A stretch of DNA of 64,000 nt from an uncultured Clostridia bacterium (lineage in GTDB: Bacteria > Bacillota > Clostridia > TANB77 > CAG-508): assembly GCA_944390975.1 (NCBI GenBank), contig CALXRX010000001.1:59758-123757 (forward strand), written 5' to 3'. A program made the position numbers and the translations under genes. Under the pieces are notes generated by a model. It made no database searches. It was not told the origin of the DNA and worked only from the letters and a program-made list of their open reading frames with translations. Of this stretch, positions 8,658 through 16,133 are shown piece after piece (position 1 is the stretch's first letter; each line of letters begins with the position of its first letter).

Positions 8658-9608
8658 ATGCTAAATATTTTATTTATGGGAACACCAGATTTTGCAAAAG
8701 ATTCATTAGAAGCTTTGTATAATGAAAAATTTAACATAATTGGTGTTGTAACAAATCCAGATAAACCAAAAGGCAGAGGAATGAAATTAAATATTTCTCC
8801 AGTAAAAGAGTTTGCAATTAGTAAAAATTTAAAAATATATCAACCAGAAAAAATAAAAAATAATGAAGAATTTATCAATGAAATAAAAAACTTAAATCCA
8901 GATGTTATTTGCGTAGTTGCATATGGAAAAATACTTCCAAAAGAAATTTTAGATATACCTAAATTGGGATGTGTTAATTTACATGGATCAATACTTCCAA
9001 AATATAGAGGGGCTGCTCCAATACAATGGGCAATTTTAAATGGTGATACACAAACAGGTGTAACTACTATATATATGGATGAGGGAATGGACTCAGGTGA
9101 TATTATTCTAGAAGAAAAAGTAAAAATTAATGAAGATGAAACAACAGGAGAGTTATGGGAAAAGTTATCTAGAATTGGTGCGAAATTATTAACAAAAACC
9201 ATGTACAAAATTGAGGCTGGAACTGCACCAAGACAAAAACAATCAGATAATTTTTCATTAGCCCCAATGTTAAATAAAGAAATGTCAAAAATAAATTGGA
9301 AAACAATGTCCAAAATACAAATAAAAAATTTAGTAAGAGGGTTAAATCCTATTATGGGAGCATTTACAATGTATAAAGACAAAAAAATAAAATTTTGGAA
9401 AGTAGAAATTGTAGATGAAATTATATTAGATAAGCAAACTAATATAGCAGGACAAATTTTAATTTCAAATGATAAAGAAGGGCTTTATATTAAAACTATA
9501 GATGGAGCTATAAAGGTATTAGAAATACAAGGAGAAAATGCAAAAAGAATGAATATATATGATTTCTTACGTGGAAATAAATTAGAAGTAAATGAAATAT
9601 TTAAGTAA
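8658..9608 (+). CDS. fmt: Methionyl-tRNA formyltransferase
   Basis: Fmt adds a formyl group from 10-formyl-tetrahydrofolate to initiator Met-tRNA. The 316-residue protein starts with the Rossmann-like NILFMGTPDFA segment. It contains VNLHGSILPKYRGAAPIQWA with the catalytic His near residue 109, and TGVTTIYMDEGMDSGDI, both standard for the family. The C-terminal OB-like domain follows. AGGAGG is present upstream of ATG 8658. A hairpin with T-run follows the stop, so the priA-def-fmt run probably ends here. Confidence 0.96.
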   Translation: MLNILFMGTPDFAKDSLEALYNEKFNIIGVVTNPDKPKGRGMKLNISPVKEFAISKNLKIYQPEKIKNNEEFINEIKNLNPDVICVVAYGKILPKEILDIPKLGCVNLHGSILPKYRGAAPIQWAILNGDTQTGVTTIYMDEGMDSGDIILEEKVKINEDETTGELWEKLSRIGAKLLTKTMYKIEAGTAPRQKQSDNFSLAPMLNKEMSKINWKTMSKIQIKNLVRGLNPIMGAFTMYKDKKIKFWKVEIVDEIILDKQTNIAGQILISNDKEGLYIKTIDGAIKVLEIQGENAKRMNIYDFLRGNKLEVNEIFK

Positions 9609-9610
9609 AA

Positions 9611-9637
9611 AGGCAAGGTATAATCTTTGCTTTTTTG
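9611..9637 (+). terminator. Terminator after fmt
   Basis: GCAAGG (9613-9618) pairs with CTTTGC (9625-9630), followed by TTTTTT. It directly abuts the left inverted repeat at 9638. Confidence 0.65.
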
Positions 9638-9659
9638 CTGTTAAAAGCAACAAATTTAT
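9638..9659 (+). repeat. Left inverted repeat flanking coiled-coil gene
   Basis: The 22 bases match the reverse complement of 10355-10378 perfectly except for a two-base gap. The pair encloses one gene in a 741-bp segment. Confidence 0.7.
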
Positions 9660-9723
9660 CTAATAGACAATTTCTGATTGCTTGGACTTAAGAAAAATTT
9701 ATTAAGTCCAATTAGAATAAAAA

Positions 9724-10326
9724 TTATTTTGAATTAAGTTTTTCATTTTTATAAAATTCTAAAGCAAAAATCCTAGAATCGTGAGAATCTAACTCTTTTT
9801 GAATTTTTTGAATTTGAGTATTAGTTTTTTGATATTTTAAATCCTGATTAACAAAATAATCAAAAAGTACTTGGATTTTTTCACCATGTTCTTTTTCAAT
9901 TTTAGTAACAATATTTTCAATGTTTTCTAAACGTTTACCATGATTTTCTTCAAGATAATCTAAGCGTTGATTAATAGTAAGCATATTTTGATTAACAGTT
10001 TCTTCAAGACGATCCAAACGTTGATTAATAGTAAGTATATTTTGATTAACAGTTTCTTCAAGACGATCTAAACGTTGATTAATAGTAAGTATATTTTGAT
10101 CAACAGTTTCTTCAAGACGATCTAAACGTTGATTAATAGTAAGTATATTTTGATCAACAGTTTCTTCAAGACGATCTAAACGTTGATTAATAGTAAGTAT
10201 ATTTTGATCAACAGTTTTTTCAAGGCAATCTAAACGCTTGATAATATTTTCCTGAAGTTCTCTGGAATTGTTTAATATCTCTTTAGTTGTGGTTACAATT
10301 TCAAGTAAAAGACTATTTTCTTCCAC
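9724..10326 (-). CDS. Coiled-coil protein with 18-residue repeats
   Basis: I do not recognise a named family. The 200-residue protein is highly charged and predicted to be almost entirely coiled coil. Its centre consists of about five near-identical copies of an 18-residue unit, roughly RLDRLEETVDQNILTINQ, encoded by 54-bp direct repeats. Eighteen residues is a heptad plus a hendecad, so a continuous coil with a shifted supercoil is possible. The start is GTG at 10326 with AGGAGG at a good distance. No signal peptide, membrane segment or cysteine is visible. The gene lies alone between fmt and the alcohol dehydrogenase and is enclosed by 22-bp inverted repeats, so it may be a mobile or invertible cassette. 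Confidence 0.8.
   Translation of the reverse strand: MEENSLLLEIVTTTKEILNNSRELQENIIKRLDCLEKTVDQNILTINQRLDRLEETVDQNILTINQRLDRLEETVDQNILTINQRLDRLEETVNQNILTINQRLDRLEETVNQNMLTINQRLDYLEENHGKRLENIENIVTKIEKEHGEKIQVLFDYFVNQDLKYQKTNTQIQKIQKELDSHDSRIFALEFYKNEKLNSK
9960..10230 (-). repeat. 54-bp tandem repeats
   Basis: About five adjacent 54-bp copies lie within the coiled-coil gene. They differ by single-base changes (for example GATCAACAG versus GATTAACAG) and encode the 18-residue protein repeats. Copy number may vary between strains through slippage or recombination without breaking the frame. Confidence 0.85.
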
Positions 10327-10354
10327 ACATATTCCTCCTTTCAGTTATAGTATT

Positions 10355-10378
10355 ATAAATTTGTTGCTTATTTAACAG
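10355..10378 (-). repeat. Right inverted repeat flanking coiled-coil gene
   Basis: The 24 bases are the inverted partner of 9638-9659. The repeat overlaps the probable promoter region of the coiled-coil gene, which reads away from it. Confidence 0.7.
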
Positions 10379-10465
10379 TAATGAAAGTATATCATTTTAA
10401 TATAAAAAAGACAATATAAAAAATGTTATTATTTAGTTTATTTTACTTTTTTAAAATTGCTAGGT

Positions 10466-10523
10466 AAATGTATATAAATATTTTAACAAAAATATAAATA
10501 TTTTAGAAATGGTATATACATTT
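10466..10523. promoter_or_regulatory. Inverted repeat upstream of alcohol dehydrogenase
   Basis: AAATGTATATA (10466-10476) is mirrored by TATATACATTT (10513-10523). Between them ATAAATATTTTA is present twice as a direct repeat. It is about 50 bases before the start of the dehydrogenase and may be an operator. It is not a clear match to a known site such as that of Rex. Confidence 0.4.
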
Positions 10524-10573
10524 TTAAAACAATATATTATAATAAAGCAAATAGATACAAAGGAGGAATAAGT

Positions 10574-11728
10574 ATGTCAACAAAATTTGTTTTAAATGAA
10601 ACTGCATATTTTGGAAAAGGCTCAAGAGAAGAACTTGCAGGAGAAATTAAAAAGAGGGGATTTAAAAAGGTATTTTTAGTAAGTGATAAAGATCTTGTAG
10701 AAGCAGGCGTTACATCTAAAATAGAAGATATTTTAAAAAATGCTGAAATACCATATGAATTATATTCAGAAATAAAACCAAATCCAACCATAGAAAATGT
10801 AACACAAGGAGTGGAGGCTTGCAAAAAATCTAAGGCAGATGTTATTGTAGCTGTTGGTGGTGGATCTAGTATAGATACAGCAAAGGGAATTTCTATTGTT
10901 ATGACCAATCCAGATAAAGCAGATATTAAATCATTAAATGGTGCATCTAATACTGTGAATAGAGGAATGCCATTAATAGCACTTCCAACAACAGCTGGTA
11001 CAGCAGCAGAAGTTACAATTAATTATGTTATTACTGATGAGGAAAGAGAAATAAAAATGGTATGCGTTGATCCAAATGATATACCTATACTTGCAATAAT
11101 AGACTCAGACTTAATGGCAACAATGCCAAAATCTTTAGCTGCAGCAACTGGAATGGATGCATTAACACATGCAATAGAAGGATACATTACAAAAGCACAT
11201 AATGATATGAGTGATATGTTCCATATGAAAGCTATAGAAATGATTTTTATGTATTTACCAGCAGCAGTAAATGATAAAGATGCACATGCTATAGAAATGA
11301 TGGGAATAGCACAATATATTGCAGGAATGGGATTTTCAAATGTTGGACTAGGAATAGTACACTCTATGGCACATCAATTGGGAGCAGTTTATGATACTCC
11401 ACATGGAATAGCAAACGCAATATTACTTCCAACAGTAATGAGATTTAATGGAGAAGTATCATGGGAAAGATTTAGAGAAATATTAATGCATATTGGAAGA
11501 GAAGATGCTGCATATTTATCAAAGCAAGATATAATAAACACATTTGTATGGAAAATAACGGAGTTATCAAAAGCAGTAGGCATTACTCAAACAGCAAAAG
11601 ATTATGGACTAAAAGAAGAAGATTTTGATATGCTTGCAGACAAAGCAATGCAAGATCCATGTAAACCAGGAAACCCAAGAGATGTAAATAAAGAAGACTT
11701 TATAGAATTGTTTAGAAAAGCAATGTAA
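10574..11728 (+). CDS. fucO: Iron-containing alcohol dehydrogenase, FucO-like
   Basis: The 384-residue protein is a group III (iron-dependent) alcohol dehydrogenase closest in pattern to lactaldehyde reductase FucO, which interconverts L-lactaldehyde and 1,2-propanediol with NADH. Shared features are the N-terminal NETAYFGKGS, the nucleotide-binding GGGSSIDTAKG near residue 97, the block TTAGTAAEVTINYVITDEE, and metal-ligand histidines in DALTHAIEGY, HSMAHQLGAVYDTPHG. AGGAGG precedes ATG 10574. No fucose genes are adjacent, so the physiological substrate could be another short aldehyde in fermentation. It is a single-gene unit. Confidence 0.9.
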   Translation: MSTKFVLNETAYFGKGSREELAGEIKKRGFKKVFLVSDKDLVEAGVTSKIEDILKNAEIPYELYSEIKPNPTIENVTQGVEACKKSKADVIVAVGGGSSIDTAKGISIVMTNPDKADIKSLNGASNTVNRGMPLIALPTTAGTAAEVTINYVITDEEREIKMVCVDPNDIPILAIIDSDLMATMPKSLAAATGMDALTHAIEGYITKAHNDMSDMFHMKAIEMIFMYLPAAVNDKDAHAIEMMGIAQYIAGMGFSNVGLGIVHSMAHQLGAVYDTPHGIANAILLPTVMRFNGEVSWERFREILMHIGREDAAYLSKQDIINTFVWKITELSKAVGITQTAKDYGLKEEDFDMLADKAMQDPCKPGNPRDVNKEDFIELFRKAM

Positions 11729-11792
11729 TATAAATATTAGTTTGTAAGATATAAAATTAAGCAATTAATTTACAACTTACAAACTTTATAAT

Positions 11793-11868
11793 GCTACTGT
11801 AGCTCAGTTGGTAGAGCAACAGATTCGTAACCTGTAGGTCGTGAGTTCGATTCTCGCCAGTAGCTCCA
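11793..11868 (+). tRNA. tRNA-Thr (anticodon CGU)
   Basis: A 76-base cloverleaf with acceptor stem GCTACTG/CAGTAGC, D arm GCTC...GAGC, anticodon loop TTCGTAA (anticodon CGU, reads ACG), T arm GTGAG/CTCGC and an encoded CCA end. The closing pair of the anticodon stem next to the loop is an A-C mismatch (31-39). The discriminator base is U, as in the other tRNA-Thr of this window. Confidence 0.95.
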
Positions 11869-11875
11869 AAAATTA

Positions 11876-11936
11876 CTCCCACAAAATTCTATAACTACTT
11901 ATTTAAAGCGTTTTTAGAATTTTGTGGGAGAATTTT
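11876..11936 (+). terminator. Terminator after tRNA-Thr(CGU)
   Basis: A 16-bp perfect stem, CTCCCACAAAATTCTA (11876-11891) with TAGAATTTTGTGGGAG (11915-11930), followed by AATTTTCT. It lies eight bases after the tRNA and could also serve the converging PIN gene. Confidence 0.75.
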
Positions 11937-11978
11937 CTAGATAAAACCAAAATTAAATGTTAAACTTGGAACACTAGT

Positions 11979-12380
11979 TTATGAACAATATTTTTCTAAA
12001 AATTCAGTAGCATTCATAATCTCTGGCTTGTCTATATCTACATCATCGAAATCTTTATCACCTGTTATAAATATATCAACATCTTCTATTATTGCTGTAT
12101 GTAAAATAATATAATCATCTTTATCTCTAATTTCAAATAGTTTATTTTCCACATTAGTTGGAGAATAAACTAAATCAAATGGAAAGTCTTTCAAAAATTC
12201 ATCTAAATCCTTTTGGCTTACCTTAAATTTTGAATTTATTAATTCCTTTAGTTCCTCAACTGTATATGAGCAAATTATTATTTCATGTTCTTTAGAAAGT
12301 TTATAGATTAGTTCATTCATTTTTTTGCTCTTAAATACAAATGCAGAAATAAGAATGTTTGTATCTAACATTACTCTCAT
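11979..12380 (-). CDS. PIN-domain toxin
   Basis: The 133-residue protein is a PIN-domain ribonuclease of the COG1569 type of toxin-antitoxin system. It begins MRVMLDTNILISAFV, where the first acidic residue of the PIN active site (D6) is visible. Further acidic residues occur in TVEELKELI, RDKDDYIILHTAI and DIFITGDKDF. Such proteins cleave RNA with Mg2+. It starts one base after the stop of the upstream AbrB-type gene on the minus strand, the normal antitoxin-toxin arrangement. TAA stop at 11979. Confidence 0.88.
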   Translation of the reverse strand: MRVMLDTNILISAFVFKSKKMNELIYKLSKEHEIIICSYTVEELKELINSKFKVSQKDLDEFLKDFPFDLVYSPTNVENKLFEIRDKDDYIILHTAIIEDVDIFITGDKDFDDVDIDKPEIMNATEFLEKYCS

Positions 12381-12381
12381 A

Positions 12382-12639
12382 CTAATCCTTCTTTCTATTT
12401 TTTCTAAATTCTTTTATCATTTCTACGACATCTTCTTCTGTTTCTAACCCAAGTCTTTCAGCTTCACCATCAAATGCATCTTGTATTTTTTCCAAAGCTA
12501 TCATTGCAGAATTTTGAATAACTATATCCTTTCCTTTTTGAATAAAAAGAATTTTACTACCTTCTTTTAAATCTAATAATTCTCTTATAGATTTTGGAAT
12601 AGTTACTTGCCCTTTTGTAGTTACTTTTGCTAATTCCAT
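12382..12639 (-). CDS. AbrB/SpoVT-fold antitoxin
   Basis: The 85-residue protein has an N-terminal swapped-hairpin AbrB DNA-binding domain: AKVTTKGQVTIPKSIRELLDLKEGS is the hallmark (the KGQVTIPK core). The C-terminal half is charged and would wrap the toxin. It is directly upstream of the PIN gene and presumably represses the shared promoter. AGGATG lies upstream of ATG 12639. Confidence 0.88.
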   Translation of the reverse strand: MELAKVTTKGQVTIPKSIRELLDLKEGSKILFIQKGKDIVIQNSAMIALEKIQDAFDGEAERLGLETEEDVVEMIKEFRKNRKKD

Positions 12640-12727
12640 AAAATCACATCCTTTCTATATTCCTTACTTTCCTTACTAATATTATATGCTATTTTTAGAA
12701 AATTATCAATATTTTTAAAAGAATTTA

Positions 12728-12755
12728 TTGATAATCTTTTATTTTATGATATACT
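12728..12755 (+). promoter_or_regulatory. Promoter of the MFS leader
   Basis: TTGATA (12728-12733), 16-base spacer, TATACT (12750-12755). Predicted transcript start near 12762. Confidence 0.65.
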
Positions 12756-12761
12756 GGTTTT

Positions 12762-12919
12762 AACAGTTGAAAAATCAATTATTTTTTTGAGCAAAAAATG
12801 GGAGGAAAATTTTTCGCAAATAACCGCCTAAATCTCTTCAACGACCTTTCTGTTCGAACTAATAGAACAGACATATACAAATATCATCCTAAAAAGGATG
12901 GTATTTGGTGGGATTTTTT
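12762..12919 (+). ncRNA. Candidate leader RNA with terminator upstream of MFS
   Basis: The transcript would contain a GC-richer patch, a small hairpin (CTGTTC 12850-12855 with GAACAG 12865-12870) and end in a strong terminator: CAAATATCATCCT (12878-12890) pairs with AGGATGGTATTTG (12895-12907) with one G-T pair and is followed by a T-run. The MFS gene begins 37 bases downstream, so read-through control (attenuation or a ligand-sensing leader) is plausible. A 42-codon frame (12798-12926) overlaps it but has no ribosome binding site. I do not recognise a known riboswitch class. Confidence 0.5.
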
Positions 12920-12955
12920 ATGGTAAAATGAGAAAAATAATTTTAGGAGCAGTAA

Positions 12956-14110
12956 ATGAAAGAATATTTTTATAAAAAAGAGTACAAATATATGTATTTA
13001 AGCGTATTTTTTTATAATTTTGCAAATGGTTTAAGCGAAACATTTGGAACAGTTATGCTTTATAAAGCAGGAATACCTATTTACATGATATTACTAATTT
13101 ATGGATTTAGATTTTTAATAACAGGATTTATAACTCCTTTTTTTGTAACAGTATCACACAAAATAGGAATAGCAAAATGTATATTAATTTCAAATATATT
13201 TAGCATAATAAATTCATATTTTATGCTAAATAGCGAAAGTATATATAGTAATATTATAATATTTATAATTGCAATGGGATGTATGGGACTATCTAACCCA
13301 TCTTCAGATGCATTATCTAGCAGATATGTAGAAAATGAGCATAGAGGGAAGTTTAATAGTTTTTATTTTATTTCAAAAATATTAGGAACGGTTTTAGCAA
13401 GTTTTTTAGTTACATGGGGAGTAATAAGTGATAATAATTTAATTTTATTTAGTATAATTATTATTTTCTTTTTATTACAATATGTTGCTACTATAAAAAT
13501 TGATTATAAACCAGAAAATAGAACAAATACATTTAAGGCGAGTATAAAATATTTAATACATAGCAAAAGCAAATACAAAACAATTTATGCATTGAGAACT
13601 AATCATATAATCGAAAGACTTTTTGTACCAATGTATTTATACATAATATTGCAAGATTTTGTTGCATTTTCAACAGTAACTATTGTATCTTTGCTATTTC
13701 AAATTATAACTATTACTTTAATAGGAAAATTTGCTGATAAAGATTTAAAAAAATCAAACCAATTAGTTTCTACAATAAGAGTACTAATAACAGCAGTTTA
13801 TTTATTTGTTAAAAATAAAATACTAATTTCTTTTAATAAAACTCTAAGTGATAATTTTGAAAAAGTGTATGAAACTTCAATACAGACATCTATTCAAAAT
13901 ATTATTAAGGAATCAAAAGAAGATAATGAATTGTTATCAGCTGTTGGGCAAATGAGTCTATGCTTTACAGAGGTTTATATATTTGCATTATTAGCTTTTA
14001 TGGCAAAGTTTATTGGAGAAAGTGTTTTTTATGTAATATTTATATTATCAATAATTTCTACGATTATTATAAATATTGATATAAAATTAGAAAATAAGAA
14101 GCCTCTATAA
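12956..14110 (+). CDS. MFS transporter
   Basis: A 384-residue polytopic membrane protein of the major facilitator type. About 12 hydrophobic segments are visible, starting with YMYLSVFFYNFANGLSE; a loop with SRYVENEHRGKFNSFYFISK after the fourth segment has the position and charge of the family loop motif. A hydrophilic central loop lies near residues 180-200. The substrate cannot be inferred. TTAGGAG precedes the ATG. Its transcript probably originates upstream of the terminator-bearing leader at 12762-12919. Confidence 0.8.
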   Translation: MKEYFYKKEYKYMYLSVFFYNFANGLSETFGTVMLYKAGIPIYMILLIYGFRFLITGFITPFFVTVSHKIGIAKCILISNIFSIINSYFMLNSESIYSNIIIFIIAMGCMGLSNPSSDALSSRYVENEHRGKFNSFYFISKILGTVLASFLVTWGVISDNNLILFSIIIIFFLLQYVATIKIDYKPENRTNTFKASIKYLIHSKSKYKTIYALRTNHIIERLFVPMYLYIILQDFVAFSTVTIVSLLFQIITITLIGKFADKDLKKSNQLVSTIRVLITAVYLFVKNKILISFNKTLSDNFEKVYETSIQTSIQNIIKESKEDNELLSAVGQMSLCFTEVYIFALLAFMAKFIGESVFYVIFILSIISTIIINIDIKLENKKPL

Positions 14111-14344
14111 AAAGTCTTTTATAAATTTTGTTATAACTTTATTGCAATTTATTAAAGTATGATATACTTTAATAAATTGATTGAAATTTGTATCAATCGT
14201 TACGAGAGAAATCAGAGCATAAATTCTTCTATTTTTTTTCAAAGTAGAATTTAATATAGAATTAATATTATTGTTTGGTAAAATTGTATGAAAAGCATCT
14301 CTAATATCATCTCCAATAATAATATGATAATCCTCTTTTTGCAT
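14105..14344 (-). CDS. Small hypothetical protein
   Basis: A 79-residue open frame without recognised domain, beginning MQKEDYHIIIGDDIRDAFH. It lies 24 bases downstream of the ECF-S-like gene on the same strand and overlaps the end of the converging MFS gene by six bases. No clear ribosome binding site is seen, so expression by coupling or a spurious frame are both possible. Confidence 0.4.
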   Translation of the reverse strand: MQKEDYHIIIGDDIRDAFHTILPNNNINSILNSTLKKNRRIYALISLVTIDTNFNQFIKVYHTLINCNKVITKFIKDFL

Positions 14345-14368
14345 AATTTTTTAGAAATAGTTTAGTAA

Positions 14369-14962
14369 TTATTTTTCTAATTTATATGGTACAAAAGATA
14401 TTAAAACTCCTAATGTAGCAGTTATTAATTGAGTAGTACTCATAGCAGCTTGTAGAGTAGATACTAATTTTTCGGGGAAAATATTGAATAAATTTAGAAT
14501 TCCAAAAAATGCAAAGATTATTGTTACTTTAACAATAACTCCAATAATTCCAGCTAAAAAATAATTTTTATTTTTCCCTAACATTATAAATTTATAAGAA
14601 TATATCAAAGCCAAATTTCCTAGCCATATTGCTGGTATCATGTATACCATATAAGTAGATGCTGTTCCAAATACATATCCACTTAAAATTGTAGATATAC
14701 TAGGCATTGTTATTACACCAATTATTTTTCCCCATCCATTTAAGTTAATTGCTGCTGTAATTAAAGCAATATTAACAATAGTACCTATTATTATTTGTGA
14801 ATTAGAAGCAATTACACTAGTAGCACCAAATACTTTTGTAATAAATTCTCCTAAAAATGTTGGCACTAATAAGGCTATTAAAAAAATTAATATAGTTTGA
14901 AAAATATCAATTTTTTTTGAAAAAGTTGTTAATCTTTTATTAATAACATTCTCATTTTCCAT
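14369..14962 (-). CDS. ECF-S-like membrane protein
   Basis: A 197-residue protein with about six transmembrane segments and a short charged N-terminus. It contains small-residue-rich helices such as ITMPSISTILSGYVFGTAST, the general look of the substrate-binding (S) subunits of energy-coupling-factor transporters; no ATPase or T subunit is nearby, as for group II systems. Family and substrate are not certain. AGGAGG lies upstream of ATG 14962, preceded by an AT-rich region. Confidence 0.7.
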   Translation of the reverse strand: MENENVINKRLTTFSKKIDIFQTILIFLIALLVPTFLGEFITKVFGATSVIASNSQIIIGTIVNIALITAAINLNGWGKIIGVITMPSISTILSGYVFGTASTYMVYMIPAIWLGNLALIYSYKFIMLGKNKNYFLAGIIGVIVKVTIIFAFFGILNLFNIFPEKLVSTLQAAMSTTQLITATLGVLISFVPYKLEK

Positions 14963-15215
14963 TTACATTTCCTCCTTTTATGAAATAAAGCATAACATTA
15001 AATTAATAATTTAATAATTGCTAATTTTAGTTTATTATATCACAAATAAATTCCTTTTCAATATTTTTATACAATTAATTAATCAATTAAGTACTTATAG
15101 TCTGAACTGTAACTGAAATGCAGATAAATTTCATATGTAGCATTGAAAAAAATAGATAATTAATGTATAATATTTTTATAAAATTTAGAAAGATTATAAG
15201 AAAGAGTTGATAAAA

Positions 15216-16122
15216 ATGGGCTTTTTTCATAAATTAAAAGAAGGTCTAAATAAAACAAAAACATCTTTTGATGAAAAATTAAATAATGCTTTTAGTGTAT
15301 TTAGAAAAGTTGATGAAGAATTATTAGAAGAATTAGAAGAAATACTTATAATGTCAGATGTAGGATTAGATACATCTACAAACATTATTTCAAGTTTGCG
15401 TGACAGAATAAAAAAGGAAAACATAAAAGAAATAGAACAAGTAAAACAAGCTTTAAGAGAAGAAATGCAAGAAATTTTAGATGAAGTTGATAATAAGCTT
15501 AATATAAGTACAAAACCATCAGTAATTTTAGTGGTAGGTGTAAACGGAGTTGGAAAAACAACATCAATTGGAAAAATTGCAAATAGGTTAAAAAAAGAAA
15601 ACAAAGAGATTGTAATTGCGGCAGCAGACACATTTAGAGCAGCAGCTGTAGAACAATTAGAAATATGGGCAAATCGAGCAGGATGCAGTATAGTAAAAAA
15701 AGAAGAAGGAGTAGATCCAGCATCAGTTGTATATGAAGCTATAAAAATTACAAAAGAAAAAAATGCAGATATATTAATTTGCGATACTGCTGGAAGATTA
15801 CACAATAAAAAATATCTAATGGATGAATTAGAAAAAATTAATAGAGTTATTAATAAAGAATTACCTGATGCTTCAAAAGAAATTTTATTGGTACTAGATG
15901 CAACAACAGGTCAAAATGCTATTTCACAGGTAAAAGCATTTAAAGAAGCAACTAATGTAACAGGATTAGTTTTAACAAAACTTGATGGAACAGCAAAGGG
16001 ACGGAGTTGTAATAGGAATTGTAAATGAAAATAAAATACCAGTAAAATTTATTGGAGTAGGGGAACAAATAGAAGATATGGAAATATTTAATAGTCAAGA
16101 CTTTATAAAAGCAATATTGTAA
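15216..16122 (+). CDS. ftsY: SRP receptor FtsY, requires +1 shift at CGGA
   Basis: FtsY is the GTPase receptor that docks SRP-ribosome complexes at the membrane and is essential in most bacteria. ATG 15216 follows AAAGAG and gives MGFFHKLKEGLNKTKTSF. The NG domain shows VVGVNGVGKTTSIGKIA (P loop), DTFRAAAVEQL, DTAGRLHNK and TKLDGTAKG. The zero frame then meets CGG at 16002 and ends seven codons later. Skipping C16002 gives GGVVIGIVNENKIPVKFIGV and runs to the stop at 16120-16122. The family sequence at this place is DGTAKGG, so the lost residue is the second, invariant glycine. Joined length is 301 residues, normal for FtsY. Confidence 0.95.
16002..16005 (+). other. Putative CGGN glycine site in ftsY
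   Basis: In-frame CGG preceded by GGA. Reading C-GGA as glycine (residue 263) restores the DGTAKGG motif. Confidence 0.88.
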
Positions 16123-16133
16123 AGGAGGTAATT

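Larger units (their letters stand above)
12640..12955. other. Intergenic region: promoter, leader RNA, terminator
   Basis: This 316-base gap between the divergent antitoxin and MFS genes holds the antitoxin promoter region, a sigma-A-type promoter (12728-12755) and a short terminated leader transcript, both described separately. Confidence 0.7.

Noticed and set aside
12798..12926. A 42-residue protein frame before the MFS gene
   Set aside because: There is no ribosome binding site before its ATG and it runs through the terminator hairpin; better explained as leader RNA.
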